A DNA stretch of 64,000 bases from Pseudomonas umsongensis (GCF_002236105.1 NZ_NIWU01000003.1:188501-252500), one strand, 5' to 3'. Shown: positions 17,355-26,100, numbered from the stretch's first letter. The notes: generated by a model not told the origin, from the letters alone. Program-made: numbers and translations.

Positions 17355-17741
17355 ATGAAATTTCGTTTTCTGCTGTGGATGCTGGGTTTGTTGATGGGTA
17401 AGGCCAGTCGGACCAATCCGGCGTTTCAGCAGCAGCTGGGTGATAAAGAACTGGTGTTTCAACTGCAGACCCTGGACGGGAAAGTAGCGCGGCACTTCCG
17501 GGTGAAGGATCAGCGCATCACCAGCAAGGCGGGTGTGTATGCCGAGCCAGCGTTTGCGATTGCCTTCAAGGATGCGGCCTACGGCTTTGCCACGATGCAG
17601 GCCAAGAACAAGCAGTTGGCGTTCATGACGGGTATTCAGGACAAGTCGATTCAGATCAAGGGCAACCCGGCGCTGGTGATCTGGTTCCAGGGGTTGACCA
17701 AGTATTTGAAGCCGCGGAAGAAGCCAACTAAAGGTAGCTGA
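17355..17741 (+). CDS. SCP2-like sterol/lipid-binding domain protein
   Basis: 128 residues. The ATG at 17355 is chosen because TGAGG lies seven bases before it. A short hydrophobic N-terminus (FRFLLWMLGLLMG) may be a signal anchor. The rest (DKELVFQLQTLDGKVARHFRVKDQ in part, ending IKGNPALVIWFQGLTKYL) has the strand pattern of small SCP2-type proteins, which bind lipids or act as accessory factors. Alternatively it is an uncharacterised conserved Pseudomonas protein. It is monocistronic, and its GC is closer to the genome norm than that of its neighbours. Confidence 0.6.
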   Translation: MKFRFLLWMLGLLMGKASRTNPAFQQQLGDKELVFQLQTLDGKVARHFRVKDQRITSKAGVYAEPAFAIAFKDAAYGFATMQAKNKQLAFMTGIQDKSIQIKGNPALVIWFQGLTKYLKPRKKPTKGS

Positions 17742-17882
17742 GTTCCGATTTTTTGGCCTGATAAGTCGGTTATCTTGCCTCAAAAGAATGTATAGCTATC
17801 ATTTCTGACAGGTGTTTTAAATGAGGACATGCTCCATTGTGGGGGTCTTAGTACATCAATGCCGACCTGGTGGAGCCTGATC

Positions 17883-19187
17883 ATGAGTCAATCGCAAGCT
17901 AAAATAGCTGGGAATTTTTACGATCAAACTTTTGGTATCGGAGGTGTTGTAACCTTCCCAATCGATAATGTCGCCGCTAGTGATTTTCCTCAGGCGATAG
18001 CTACCCTGCCACAAAACAAATTGCTGATGGTTACTACTGGTGACGATACAAGTCTAAAAATGGTAAGGCTAAATGAAGACGGATCACTTGACTCGTCGTT
18101 TGCCAGTGGTGGGAGTGTCGTTGTTCCGACGTCCCGTATCGGTTATTTTTATGCTAACTCATTGGATTTGTTGCCAGATGACAAGTTTCTTGTTAGTGGC
18201 GCGATAAATAACACTGTCGCAATTGTTCGGCAGGTAAAGGATGGTGCGCCAGATCCCTCGTTTGGCGATAATAATGATGGTCAAGTCAGTTATAACGTTT
18301 ACAATTTTCTTGATAGCAATAGCTATCCTGGTGCCAGTTTTCACAGCAGTGAAGCTGAGGGGGAGCAGGTCGATAAATCAACCGGTTACTCAAGCGGTGT
18401 TAGAGGAGTCGCAACTGCACTGGATGGTCAAATTGTTTTGACTCGGACTATCAAAGTCGGCGCAAGCGATTTTAGGGTAATCGTGATTCGACTGAGCGAG
18501 AATGGTTCATTGGACGAAACATTTGGTGGTAAGGGCTATGTATTCATTGCTTCCGCTAGCTCGGAGGAGCGTTTTAGTCGTGGGGTACTGTTACAGCAGG
18601 ACGGTAAAGTTTTGGTTTTCTTTAAGTATAACGGCTATGTCCATGTCATTCGCTATAATCAGGACGGAAGCGTTGACATAAGTTACGGTGATAAAGGAAC
18701 TGGTATTGTGACCATTCCGAGTATTAACTTATCTAGCACGCTAACTTCGATGGCACTAAAGCCTGACGGGGGGGTGGTAGCAGCAGGCGATAACTCAAGC
18801 GTTTCTGGAAGGAGTACGCTACTCGTTTCACTAACTTCGAATGGCAGTTTTTCCAAAGATTTCAATGAGGGGCAGCCAGCGTTATCTGTTTATTCTGGAT
18901 ATTCAAACAATGTGGTGAAAAGCCTTGCTTTGCAGGATGACGGGCGAATCCTAGTGGGGCTGGCAGTGTTTGTTGGTGATAGTAGAGAGCTGGTCAACCT
19001 GGTTGCGCGTTACCTTCCTGATGGGTCTTTTGATACGACGTTTGGTGGCGGAAAAGGGTTTATTGCTTTCGACGCAACTGAGGGCTTTTTCAGATCTCTA
19101 GCAGTGTTGCCGGACCACCGGGTGGTTTTTTGTGGGTATGGACGCGTAAGCGGTCTAGCAGGCCATGTGGTGCGCTGCTTGGCTTGA
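17883..19187 (+). CDS. Delta-60 repeat protein (beta-propeller-like)
   Basis: 434 residues. The ATG at 17883 follows GGAG by seven bases. The protein is built from ~55-60-residue repeats carrying the delta-60 signature DxxFGxxG: FYDQTFGIGGVVTF, LDSSFASGGSVVVP, PDPSFGDNNDGQV, LDETFGGKGYVFI, VDISYGDKGTGIVTI and FDTTFGGGKGFIAF. Each alternates with LxxDGKxLVxG-type strands such as LLQQDGKVLVFFKYNG. No signal peptide is obvious. The gene is AT-richer than the genome (many TTT, AAT and AGT codons), consistent with horizontal origin. Related proteins are large and secreted or surface-exposed; here the function is unknown. Confidence 0.8.
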   Translation: MSQSQAKIAGNFYDQTFGIGGVVTFPIDNVAASDFPQAIATLPQNKLLMVTTGDDTSLKMVRLNEDGSLDSSFASGGSVVVPTSRIGYFYANSLDLLPDDKFLVSGAINNTVAIVRQVKDGAPDPSFGDNNDGQVSYNVYNFLDSNSYPGASFHSSEAEGEQVDKSTGYSSGVRGVATALDGQIVLTRTIKVGASDFRVIVIRLSENGSLDETFGGKGYVFIASASSEERFSRGVLLQQDGKVLVFFKYNGYVHVIRYNQDGSVDISYGDKGTGIVTIPSINLSSTLTSMALKPDGGVVAAGDNSSVSGRSTLLVSLTSNGSFSKDFNEGQPALSVYSGYSNNVVKSLALQDDGRILVGLAVFVGDSRELVNLVARYLPDGSFDTTFGGGKGFIAFDATEGFFRSLAVLPDHRVVFCGYGRVSGLAGHVVRCLA

Positions 19188-19207
19188 TTTCTTCGGCCAC
19201 CTTTACC

Positions 19208-19274
19208 CATTGCCAGCATGCTTGCTCCCACAGGAAGATCCAAATCCTTGTAGGAGCGATGCTGGCCCGCGAAG
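19208..19274. repeat. Degenerate REP pair
   Basis: Diverged arms GCCAGCATGCTTGCTCCCACA and GTAGGAGCGATGCTGGCCCGC face inward between two convergent genes. Both arms carry substitutions compared with other copies in the window. Confidence 0.6.
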
Positions 19275-19277
19275 CTT

Positions 19278-20678
19278 TTAGGGTTGACTGAATTGCGACG
19301 CCAGCTCACGCAATAACACTTCAGCCTCCAGCACTTTGCTGACAACGTCTTCGGCTTTAGCACGGCTCAGGCCGAGACGTTCGAGCAGGGCGTCCGGGAT
19401 ATCTTCGTCCGGTCCCGAACCAATGCCCCGGCTGCGCAGCAGGCGTACGGCCAGGCAAACAAGGTTCGGGTATTCGGCGTAGGTGCCGTCGTAGTTTGGG
19501 TCGTGCTGGAAGCGCAGCGCGGTGGTGAGTTCTTCCGGCATGTCCCAGTAGCGCATCAGCCATGAACCGATCTGTTCGCGACTGATGCCGAGCAGGTGTT
19601 GCTCGATGTAGCTGTGGCACAGGTGTGGGTTGACCTCCATGTGACGGCAGATCAGCGAGAAGTGCGGCGGGAACACGTGGGCCAGCAGCAGGTAGCCGAA
19701 GTTGTGCAGCAGGCCCGCCAGGTAGGTCAGGCCCGCTTCCGGGCGCTGGGTGCGGGGCATGGCCCGGGTCAGGCCTTCGATGACCGCGGCCGTGTAGATC
19801 GATTGCTGCCAGTACGGAGTGCTGTGTTGCGGGCGGTCCTTGGGCAGGCTCAAGGTTTTTCCCAGGGCCAGGCCCAGCGCTAGGTTGATCACCAGGTCGA
19901 AACCCAGTACCCGGACGATCGCGTCTTCTACCGAACGAATCTTGCCCGGTGAGGCGTAGTACGGCGATGCGGCCCAGCTCACCACTTGTGCGGCGAGGGC
20001 CGGGTCGGTTTCGACCACGCCGGTAATGTCGTCGATAGTGGCGTTAGGGTCGACGCGCAGCTTGATGATCTTCTGCGCCGTTTCGGCCAGCGGTGGAATC
20101 TCGATGGTCGCTTCCAGTCGTTGCTGGATACGTCGCGCCGTGAACGCCTGGACGGCTTGGGAGATCTCATCGCGGTCATCGTCAGGGCGATCGAGGTTGG
20201 GGCGGATGCTGCTCAGGTTCTCGCCGAAGTTGGCGGCGCTGGCCTTGGTCAGCATGGACCTGAAGGCTTCGCTGGTGATCTCCAGCAGCACGCCCGGCTC
20301 CCCCGAATTGACCAGCACCATGGGTTCGCGCAACAGGCTTTCTTCATACAGGCAGGGCGAACTGGTCAGCGATGGCAGGCCCGGCAGCAGGCTCAGGCTG
20401 TGTTTGCCGAGCATTTTCTGCAGACGCTCGGTCGACACGGCTGTGAGGCGGCGGCCTGTGAGTTCGGTCAGGCGATTGAGGTCCAGCAATTGACTCTGCG
20501 GATACAGCACCATCAGCGCGCCGACACTGTCATCGAGCAGCACGGCCTGGACTTTGCGCGCAGCGTTCAGGCCGTGATGGTCGAGCACTTCTTCGAAGGT
20601 AATGCCCATTTTGTCCAGCAGCAGCCGAATGACCGACGGAGCGTGCGGGGCAGCAGGTGCGAGGGCAACTTCGGTCAT
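19278..20678 (-). CDS. YbaK-like plus HDOD domain signalling protein
   Basis: 466 residues from the ATG at 20678. The N-terminal ~150 residues (VIRLLLDKMGITFEEVLDHH; LDDSVGALMVLYPQSQLLDL; EPMVLVNSGEPGVLLEI) follow the YbaK/ProX aminoacyl-tRNA deacylase fold. About residues 205-405 form an HDOD domain (IPPLAETAQKIIKLRVDPNA; VVETDPALAAQVVSWAAS; LTYLAGLLHNFGYLLLAHVF). HDOD domains are non-catalytic relatives of HD phosphodiesterases used in signalling. A Glu-rich tail follows. The gene is oriented with recG but separated from it by 78 bases. Its function is not established. Confidence 0.82.
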   Translation of the reverse strand: MTEVALAPAAPHAPSVIRLLLDKMGITFEEVLDHHGLNAARKVQAVLLDDSVGALMVLYPQSQLLDLNRLTELTGRRLTAVSTERLQKMLGKHSLSLLPGLPSLTSSPCLYEESLLREPMVLVNSGEPGVLLEITSEAFRSMLTKASAANFGENLSSIRPNLDRPDDDRDEISQAVQAFTARRIQQRLEATIEIPPLAETAQKIIKLRVDPNATIDDITGVVETDPALAAQVVSWAASPYYASPGKIRSVEDAIVRVLGFDLVINLALGLALGKTLSLPKDRPQHSTPYWQQSIYTAAVIEGLTRAMPRTQRPEAGLTYLAGLLHNFGYLLLAHVFPPHFSLICRHMEVNPHLCHSYIEQHLLGISREQIGSWLMRYWDMPEELTTALRFQHDPNYDGTYAEYPNLVCLAVRLLRSRGIGSGPDEDIPDALLERLGLSRAKAEDVVSKVLEAEVLLRELASQFSQP

Positions 20679-20756
20679 GGTCTGTATCCGTTCCAAAACA
20701 ATTTCAGGAGTATAACCAGCTTGCTCAAAGCCATCGCCTGGAAACTGAGACACTGC

Positions 20757-22832
20757 TCACACTTGGCCGTATTGCTGCCCGTGGCGCAACCAGCGGTCGA
20801 GTAACGGGCTGACATGGTCAGGCCAGCGTTCCAGCAAGGCCTGGGCGGCGTCGCGTACGGCAGGCAGCAGGTCGGCATCGCGCATCAGGTCGGCGACCTT
20901 GAATTGGAGCAGGCCGGTTTGCCGTGTGCCGAGCATTTCGCCGGGGCCGCGCAGTTCGAGGTCTTTTTCGGCAATCACGAAACCGTCGTTGGTTTCGCGC
21001 ATGATACCCAGTCGCTGACGTCCGATCTGGGACAACGGCGGATGATAAAGCAGCACGCAATGGCTGACCGCGCTGCCCCGCCCCACGCGGCCGCGCAACT
21101 GGTGCAGTTGCGCCAGGCCCAGGCGTTCGGGGTTTTCGATGATCATCAGGCTGGCGTTGGGTACGTCCACGCCGACTTCAATGACTGTGGTGGCGACCAG
21201 CAGTTGCAGGTTGCCGGCCTTGAACTCGGCCATCACCGCCGCTTTTTCGGCAGGCTTCATGCGTCCATGGATCAAGCCGACTTTTAATTCGCCGAGGGCG
21301 GCGGTGAGGTCTTCGTGCGTAGTTTCAGCGGCCTGGCAGGTCAGCTCTTCCGATTCTTCGATCAGCGTGCACACCCAATAGGCCTGACGCCCTTCGGCGC
21401 AAGCACCGCGCACTCGTTCGATCACTTCGACGCGCCGGGTGTCAGTGACCAGCACCGTGTTCACCGGAGTACGGCCGGGGGGCAGTTCGTCGAGGATCGA
21501 GGTGTCGAGGTCGGCGTAGGCGCTCATGGCCAGCGTCCGGGGGATCGGCGTGGCGGTCATGATGAGTTGGTGCGGACACATCCGCCCGCCGACGCCTTTC
21601 TGCCGCAGCGCCAGGCGTTGCTGTACACCAAAGCGGTGCTGTTCGTCGATGATCGCCAGCGCGAGATTCTTGAACTGTACTTCGTCCTGGAACAGCGCGT
21701 GGGTGCCGACCACCATCGGCGCACCGCCCGCGATCTGCTCAAGCGCGGCGACACGGTTCTTGCCCTTGAGCTTGCCGGCGAGCCACGCGACTTCGATACC
21801 CAACGGTTCGAGCCAGCGCTTGAAGGTGATGAAGTGCTGCTCGGCGAGGATTTCGGTGGGCGCCATCAGGGCGACTTGATAACCGGCTTCCAGCGCCTGG
21901 AGTGCAGCCAACGCGGCGACCACGGTCTTGCCCGCGCCGACGTCGCCCTGAATCAGTCGCAGCATGGGTTCGTGCTGGCTGAGGTCGTAGGCGATTTCGT
22001 TGCCCACCCGTTGCTGCGCGCCCGTCGGGGTAAAGCCGAGGTTGGCTAAATATTGGCCGGGCAGCTTCGTGGCTTTCGGCATCGCTGGCGCGCGCAGGGC
22101 ACGCATGCTCTCGCGCAGGCGCTGCTGGGACAGTTGATGGGTCAGCAGCTCTTCGAAGGCCAGGCGGTGCTGGGCCCAGTGGTGACCCAAGGCGAGTTCG
22201 TCGACATCGGCATCGGCAGGCGGGTTATGCAGGTAGCGGATCGCATCGGCCAGCGGCGCCAATTGGTAGTCGCGGGCCAGTTCCTTCGGCAGCCAGTCGG
22301 GCAGGCTGCTCGGGCCGAGCAAAGTCAGGGTTTGCATGCACAGCTGCCGAAGACGCTGTTGGGTCAGGCCTTCGGTGAGCGGGTACACCGGGGTCAGGGT
22401 TTCATCCACGGGCGGTGGTTCGTCGCCGGTGATGGCGCGGTATTCCGGGTGGTAGATTTCCAGCCCCGAGGCGCCGGGCCGCACTTCGCCGTAGCAGCGA
22501 ATCCGCGTGCCGCGCTTGAGGCCTTCTTTCTGTGCATTGCTGAAATGATAGAAGCGCAGGCTCAGGCCGCCGGTGCCGTCCTGCATGCGCACGACAAGGC
22601 TGCGGCGTCGGCCCATGACCACGTCTGCGCCGCTGACGGTGCCTTCGACGACGGCGTCCTGCCCTGGGCGCAGTGCGCCGATCGGCACTACGCGAGTGCG
22701 ATCCTGGTAACGCAATGGCAAATGAAACAGAACGTCCTGGAGATTCTCCAGGCCGACCTTGGCCAGTTTTTCGGCCATGGCTTCACCGACACCCTTGAGT
22801 GCCGTCACCGACACTTGCGACAACTCGGTCAT
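20757..22832 (-). CDS. recG: ATP-dependent DNA helicase RecG
   Basis: 691-residue branch-migrating helicase that remodels stalled forks and Holliday junctions. The start MTELSQVSVTALKGVG is chosen by family length. The N-terminal wedge/OB domain (about 60-160) binds forked DNA. Helicase motifs follow: Walker A QGDVGAGKTVVA, motif II IIDEQHRFGVQQR, motif III MTATPIPRTLA, and the C-terminal motifs ATTVIEVGVDVPNA and QLRGRVGRG. It starts eight bases after oxyR, so the two are probably co-transcribed. Confidence 0.96.
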   Translation of the reverse strand: MTELSQVSVTALKGVGEAMAEKLAKVGLENLQDVLFHLPLRYQDRTRVVPIGALRPGQDAVVEGTVSGADVVMGRRRSLVVRMQDGTGGLSLRFYHFSNAQKEGLKRGTRIRCYGEVRPGASGLEIYHPEYRAITGDEPPPVDETLTPVYPLTEGLTQQRLRQLCMQTLTLLGPSSLPDWLPKELARDYQLAPLADAIRYLHNPPADADVDELALGHHWAQHRLAFEELLTHQLSQQRLRESMRALRAPAMPKATKLPGQYLANLGFTPTGAQQRVGNEIAYDLSQHEPMLRLIQGDVGAGKTVVAALAALQALEAGYQVALMAPTEILAEQHFITFKRWLEPLGIEVAWLAGKLKGKNRVAALEQIAGGAPMVVGTHALFQDEVQFKNLALAIIDEQHRFGVQQRLALRQKGVGGRMCPHQLIMTATPIPRTLAMSAYADLDTSILDELPPGRTPVNTVLVTDTRRVEVIERVRGACAEGRQAYWVCTLIEESEELTCQAAETTHEDLTAALGELKVGLIHGRMKPAEKAAVMAEFKAGNLQLLVATTVIEVGVDVPNASLMIIENPERLGLAQLHQLRGRVGRGSAVSHCVLLYHPPLSQIGRQRLGIMRETNDGFVIAEKDLELRGPGEMLGTRQTGLLQFKVADLMRDADLLPAVRDAAQALLERWPDHVSPLLDRWLRHGQQYGQV

Positions 22833-22840
22833 GGCGTGGC

Positions 22841-23770
22841 TTAACCGGCCGTTACCGGTGCGGCGGGTTTGGCCACCGAGCACAGGCGAATGGAGTCAGC
22901 GAGAATTTCAATGGCCTTGGGTCGCGGGAAGCTCGCACGCCAGGCAATGGCTACGGTGCGGAATGGCACTGGCGCCGACAGTGGTCGAACCTCGATCACG
23001 CCGGGGGCGTAGTGATGGCTATCGACCGCCGACAGCGGCAAGATTGAAATGCCGAGGCCGGAGGCCACCATGTGGCGGATGGTTTCCAGCGAACTGGACT
23101 CCACCGTGGTGTGCTTGGCGCCGTCGTTGCCCTTGGCCAGTGTCGGGCAGGCTTCGAGTACCTGGTCGCGGAAGCAGTGCCCTTCGCCGAGCAGCAGCAG
23201 GCTCTTGTCGTTGAGCAGGTTGGCGTCGATGGATTCTTTCTGCGTCCATGGGTGCTGAGCCGGCATCAGGACATAGAACGGCTCGTCATAGAGCTGCAAG
23301 GTCAGCACGTCGGCTTCGTTGAACGGCAGGGCGATGATGATCGCGTCGAGTTCGCCATTGCGCAGTTTGTCGCGCAGCACGTGGGTGAAGTTTTCCTCGA
23401 TGTACAACGGCATCTGCGGGGCAACCCGGTGCAGTTGTGGAATCAGGTGCGGAAACAGGTATGGGCCGACGGTATAGATCGCGCCGACCTTGAGCGGCGC
23501 GGTCAGCTGGTTCTTGCCAGCCTGGGCCAGTTCGCGAATGCCTTGAGCCTGCTCGAGTACTTTTTGCGCCTGGGCGACGATGCCTTCGCCAACCGGGGTC
23601 AAGCGCACGGCGCTTTTGCTGCGCTCAAAAATCAGCACACCGAGTTCGTCTTCAAGCTTTTTCACGCCCACCGACAGGGTTGGTTGGCTGACGTGACAAC
23701 GCTCGGCGGCATGGCCGAAGTGTTGTTCTTGGGCGAGGGTAACGATGTAGCGTAATTCTGTGAGGGTCAT
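22841..23770 (-). CDS. oxyR: Hydrogen peroxide-sensing regulator OxyR
   Basis: 309-residue LysR-family activator of the peroxide response. The N-terminal helix-turn-helix is HFGHAAERCHVSQPTLSVGV. The two redox cysteines are at positions 199 and 208 exactly (GEGHCFRDQVLEAC), forming the regulatory disulfide. Its position directly ahead of recG matches other pseudomonads, where recG is expressed with oxyR. A GATAG-N7-TTATC palindrome lies about 45 bases upstream of the start. Confidence 0.96.
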   Translation of the reverse strand: MTLTELRYIVTLAQEQHFGHAAERCHVSQPTLSVGVKKLEDELGVLIFERSKSAVRLTPVGEGIVAQAQKVLEQAQGIRELAQAGKNQLTAPLKVGAIYTVGPYLFPHLIPQLHRVAPQMPLYIEENFTHVLRDKLRNGELDAIIIALPFNEADVLTLQLYDEPFYVLMPAQHPWTQKESIDANLLNDKSLLLLGEGHCFRDQVLEACPTLAKGNDGAKHTTVESSSLETIRHMVASGLGISILPLSAVDSHHYAPGVIEVRPLSAPVPFRTVAIAWRASFPRPKAIEILADSIRLCSVAKPAAPVTAG

Positions 23771-23815
23771 AGCAAGCGTCCATGAAGTTGCGAGCCAAGC
23801 ATACCGGCTGCAATC

Positions 23816-23832
23816 GATAGACGCACGTTATC
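23816..23832. promoter_or_regulatory. Possible OxyR half-site upstream of oxyR
   Basis: GATAG, seven bases, then TTATC: one half of the OxyR consensus ATAG-N7-CTAT with one mismatch. A second half-site at the proper spacing is not clear. Confidence 0.3.
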
Positions 23833-23886
23833 AGAAGGTATGTGGCGTGTAACACAGGGCAATACCGGTTTGCCGTATCCAGATAT

Positions 23887-23915
23887 GCAAAAGGCACCTT
23901 ATCGGTGCCTTTTGC
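23887..23915 (-). terminator. Intrinsic terminator after tonB (bidirectional stem)
   Basis: A perfect 12-bp stem (GCAAAAGGCACC / GGTGCCTTTTGC) with a five-base loop lies 30 bases past the tonB stop. The A and T ends allow function on either strand. Confidence 0.85.
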
Positions 23916-23944
23916 AGAGCCAGGGGCCTGGATGGCCGGTGTGA

Positions 23945-24694
23945 TCAGCGTCGGCGCTTGTCGATCGAGTACACAAAGGGTGCAACGATTTCGATGGAGC
24001 CATTGGTCAGCATGTCGGCCGGCGGCTTGGGCAGCGGCTGCGCTCGGCGAATCATGTCCAGGGTCGCCCGGTCCAGATCGGCTGTGCCCGAAGCGCCCAC
24101 CAGCTCGAAAGACAGGACGTTGCCTTCGCCGTCCACCACGAAACGCAGACGGTTCATGCCTTCCTTGCCCCGTGCCTGTGCACTGGCAGGGTACTTCTTG
24201 TACTTTTGCAAGTGCGCCAGCAATGCGCCTTGCCAACTCGCCTTGGCCGCGACTTGAGCCGCTGAAGGGCCTGGTGCGGGCTGTGCGGACTTCTCCGTCG
24301 GCGCCTGGGTCGGCTGCGTGTCGGCGGGTTTCTCCTCCGACGGCTTTTCCTTTGGCGGATCAGGCTTCTTCTCTACCGGTTTGGGCGGCTGAGGCTTCGG
24401 CTTGGGTTTTACCGGCTTGGGCACGGCAATCTCGGCCTTCGGCGCTTCGGCAAGCTTGGGTATCGGCAATTCTTCAACCGGAGCGGGCGGCTGCGGTGGC
24501 GTGACGACCTTCGGCGGTGCAGGCGGTGGCGGGGCGGGAAGCGGTGCCAGTTCGACCATCATTGCCTGAGGTGGCAATTCGATGGGCGGGTTGGCAGTCC
24601 AGTTCACGGCCAGTGCGATGGCCAGCGCGTGAACGCCCAGCACAATGGCCAGGCTACCGCTGTAACGCGTCAGCTTATGGCGCGTATTGATCAT
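23945..24694 (-). CDS. tonB: Energy transducer TonB
   Basis: 249-residue protein spanning the periplasm to transmit proton-motive force to outer-membrane receptors for siderophores and other ligands. One N-terminal helix (about residues 12-32) carries the conserved Ser and His of TonB (YSGSLAIVLGVHALAIALA). Residues ~45-130 are a Pro/Lys/Glu-rich spacer. The C-terminal ~90 residues are the TonB_C domain (YPASAQARGKEGMNRLRFVV; GSIEIVAPFVY). Its start overlaps the exbD stop by four bases, so it is translationally coupled in exbB-exbD-tonB. Confidence 0.95.
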   Translation of the reverse strand: MINTRHKLTRYSGSLAIVLGVHALAIALAVNWTANPPIELPPQAMMVELAPLPAPPPPAPPKVVTPPQPPAPVEELPIPKLAEAPKAEIAVPKPVKPKPKPQPPKPVEKKPDPPKEKPSEEKPADTQPTQAPTEKSAQPAPGPSAAQVAAKASWQGALLAHLQKYKKYPASAQARGKEGMNRLRFVVDGEGNVLSFELVGASGTADLDRATLDMIRRAQPLPKPPADMLTNGSIEIVAPFVYSIDKRRR

Positions 24695-25119
24695 TTCTTG
24701 GCTGCCGTCTCGAGTCCGACCAGGCCCACCTTCAGGTAACCGGCGGCGCGCAGATTGTCCATCACGCTCATCAGGTCGCCGTAATCCACGCCTTTATCGG
24801 CCTGGAAGAAGATCGTCGTGTCTTTCTTGCCCTGGGTCCTGGCGTCGAGCGTGGCGCCAAGTGCTTCGACCTTCACTTCGTCTTCGCCGAGGAACAGGCG
24901 CTGGTCAGCCTTGACGCTGAGGAACACCGGTTTCTCCGGCCGTGGCGCCGGCTTGGCGGTGGACGCGGGCAGGTCGACCTTAATGTCTACGGTAGCCAGC
25001 GGGGCCGCCACCATGAAGATGATCAGCAGCACCAACATCACGTCGATGAACGGCGTGACGTTGATTTCGTGGTTTTCGGACAGATCGTCGTCTGCCCCTT
25101 CTTTCAAATGCAGGCCCAT
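24691..25119 (-). CDS. exbD: Biopolymer transport protein ExbD
   Basis: 142-residue inner-membrane partner of ExbB in the TonB motor. One membrane helix (about 22-42) holds the protonatable Asp in INVTPFIDVMLVLLIIFMVAAP. A periplasmic domain follows and ends in the DLMSVMDNLRAAGYLKVGLV pattern. It lies six bases after exbB and overlaps tonB by four bases. Confidence 0.95.
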   Translation of the reverse strand: MGLHLKEGADDDLSENHEINVTPFIDVMLVLLIIFMVAAPLATVDIKVDLPASTAKPAPRPEKPVFLSVKADQRLFLGEDEVKVEALGATLDARTQGKKDTTIFFQADKGVDYGDLMSVMDNLRAAGYLKVGLVGLETAAKK

Positions 25120-25125
25120 GGCCGA

Positions 25126-26100
25126 TTACCCCACTTTCACCATGTGCGGATGTGAGCTGCGCTCAGGCTGGTGGTCGAGGTCGCGGCTGACCAGCAGCAG
25201 GACCTCTGCCGACGCGTCGGAGACCTGCGCTTTGTAACCGGCGATGGAGCGGGCGAACACGTTGTAGATCACCACCGCAGGGATCGCTGCAACCAGGCCC
25301 AGAGCCGTGGCCAACAGGGCTTCGGCGATGCCGGGGGCGACGACGGCGAGGTTGGTCGTCTGGGTCTTGGCGATGCCGATGAAGCTGTTCATGATGCCCC
25401 ATACGGTACCGAACAGGCCGACGAACGGCGCTGTGGAACCGATGGTGGCAAGCACGCCGGTGCCGCTGCTCATGTTGCGACCGCAAGCCGCTACCAGGCG
25501 CTCAAGGCGGAAGCTGACGCGCTCCTTGATGCCTTCTTTTTCACGGCTGTTGGCCGACAGGCGCATCTCTTCGAGGGCATCATGGACCAGCAGGTTGGCC
25601 AGGGTGCCTTCCTTTGCCGCAGTGGCGCTGGCTTCCTTGAGGGAGGCGGACTTTTTCAGCTGGGCGATTTCACCGCGCAGACGACGCTTGGCGCCCATCA
25701 ACTCAAGACCCTTGGCGATCCAGATGGTCCAGGTGATGATCGAGGCGATGGCCAGGCCGATCATCACGATTTTCACGATGATGTCGGCGTTTTGGTACAT
25801 GCCCCACGGCGACAGGTCATGGGCCATGCCCAGGGTGTTGTCGGCCTCGAGGACTTCGGGAGCGTCTTCACCAATCGCATCTGCCGGTACTGCCTGGGCA
25901 GGATCGGTCGCGACCGGCGCCGCTGCCGGGCCGGCGTGGTCGGCCTGGGCAGGTGCGGCGGCGGCAGTCGGGGTGGCGGGGGCTTGTGCGTCAGCAAAGG
26001 CGGCGGTTGGCGCCAGCATCAGGCTGAGTAGCAGGGCGGCCACCGCGCTCCAGGCGCGAGGTCGTTTGGTTGGCGAAGCGGAGAGTTGAATACGTGTCAT
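25126..26100 (-). CDS. exbB: MotA/TolQ/ExbB proton channel protein ExbB
   Basis: 324-residue proton channel core of the TonB energising complex. The ATG at 26100 (MTRIQLSASP) is preferred over the longer open frame. A signal peptide-like helix (AVAALLLSLMLAPTAAFADA) and a ~70-residue Ala/Pro-rich stretch precede the usual three-helix core. E. coli ExbB is ~244 residues, so this is the long form seen in pseudomonads. Core motifs include NSREKEGIKERVSFRLERLV, TIGSTAPFVGLFGTVWGIMN and the last helix GIAEALLATALGLVAAIPAV. It is first in exbB-exbD-tonB and divergent from the SDR gene. Confidence 0.94.
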   Translation of the reverse strand: MTRIQLSASPTKRPRAWSAVAALLLSLMLAPTAAFADAQAPATPTAAAAPAQADHAGPAAAPVATDPAQAVPADAIGEDAPEVLEADNTLGMAHDLSPWGMYQNADIIVKIVMIGLAIASIITWTIWIAKGLELMGAKRRLRGEIAQLKKSASLKEASATAAKEGTLANLLVHDALEEMRLSANSREKEGIKERVSFRLERLVAACGRNMSSGTGVLATIGSTAPFVGLFGTVWGIMNSFIGIAKTQTTNLAVVAPGIAEALLATALGLVAAIPAVVIYNVFARSIAGYKAQVSDASAEVLLLVSRDLDHQPERSSHPHMVKVG

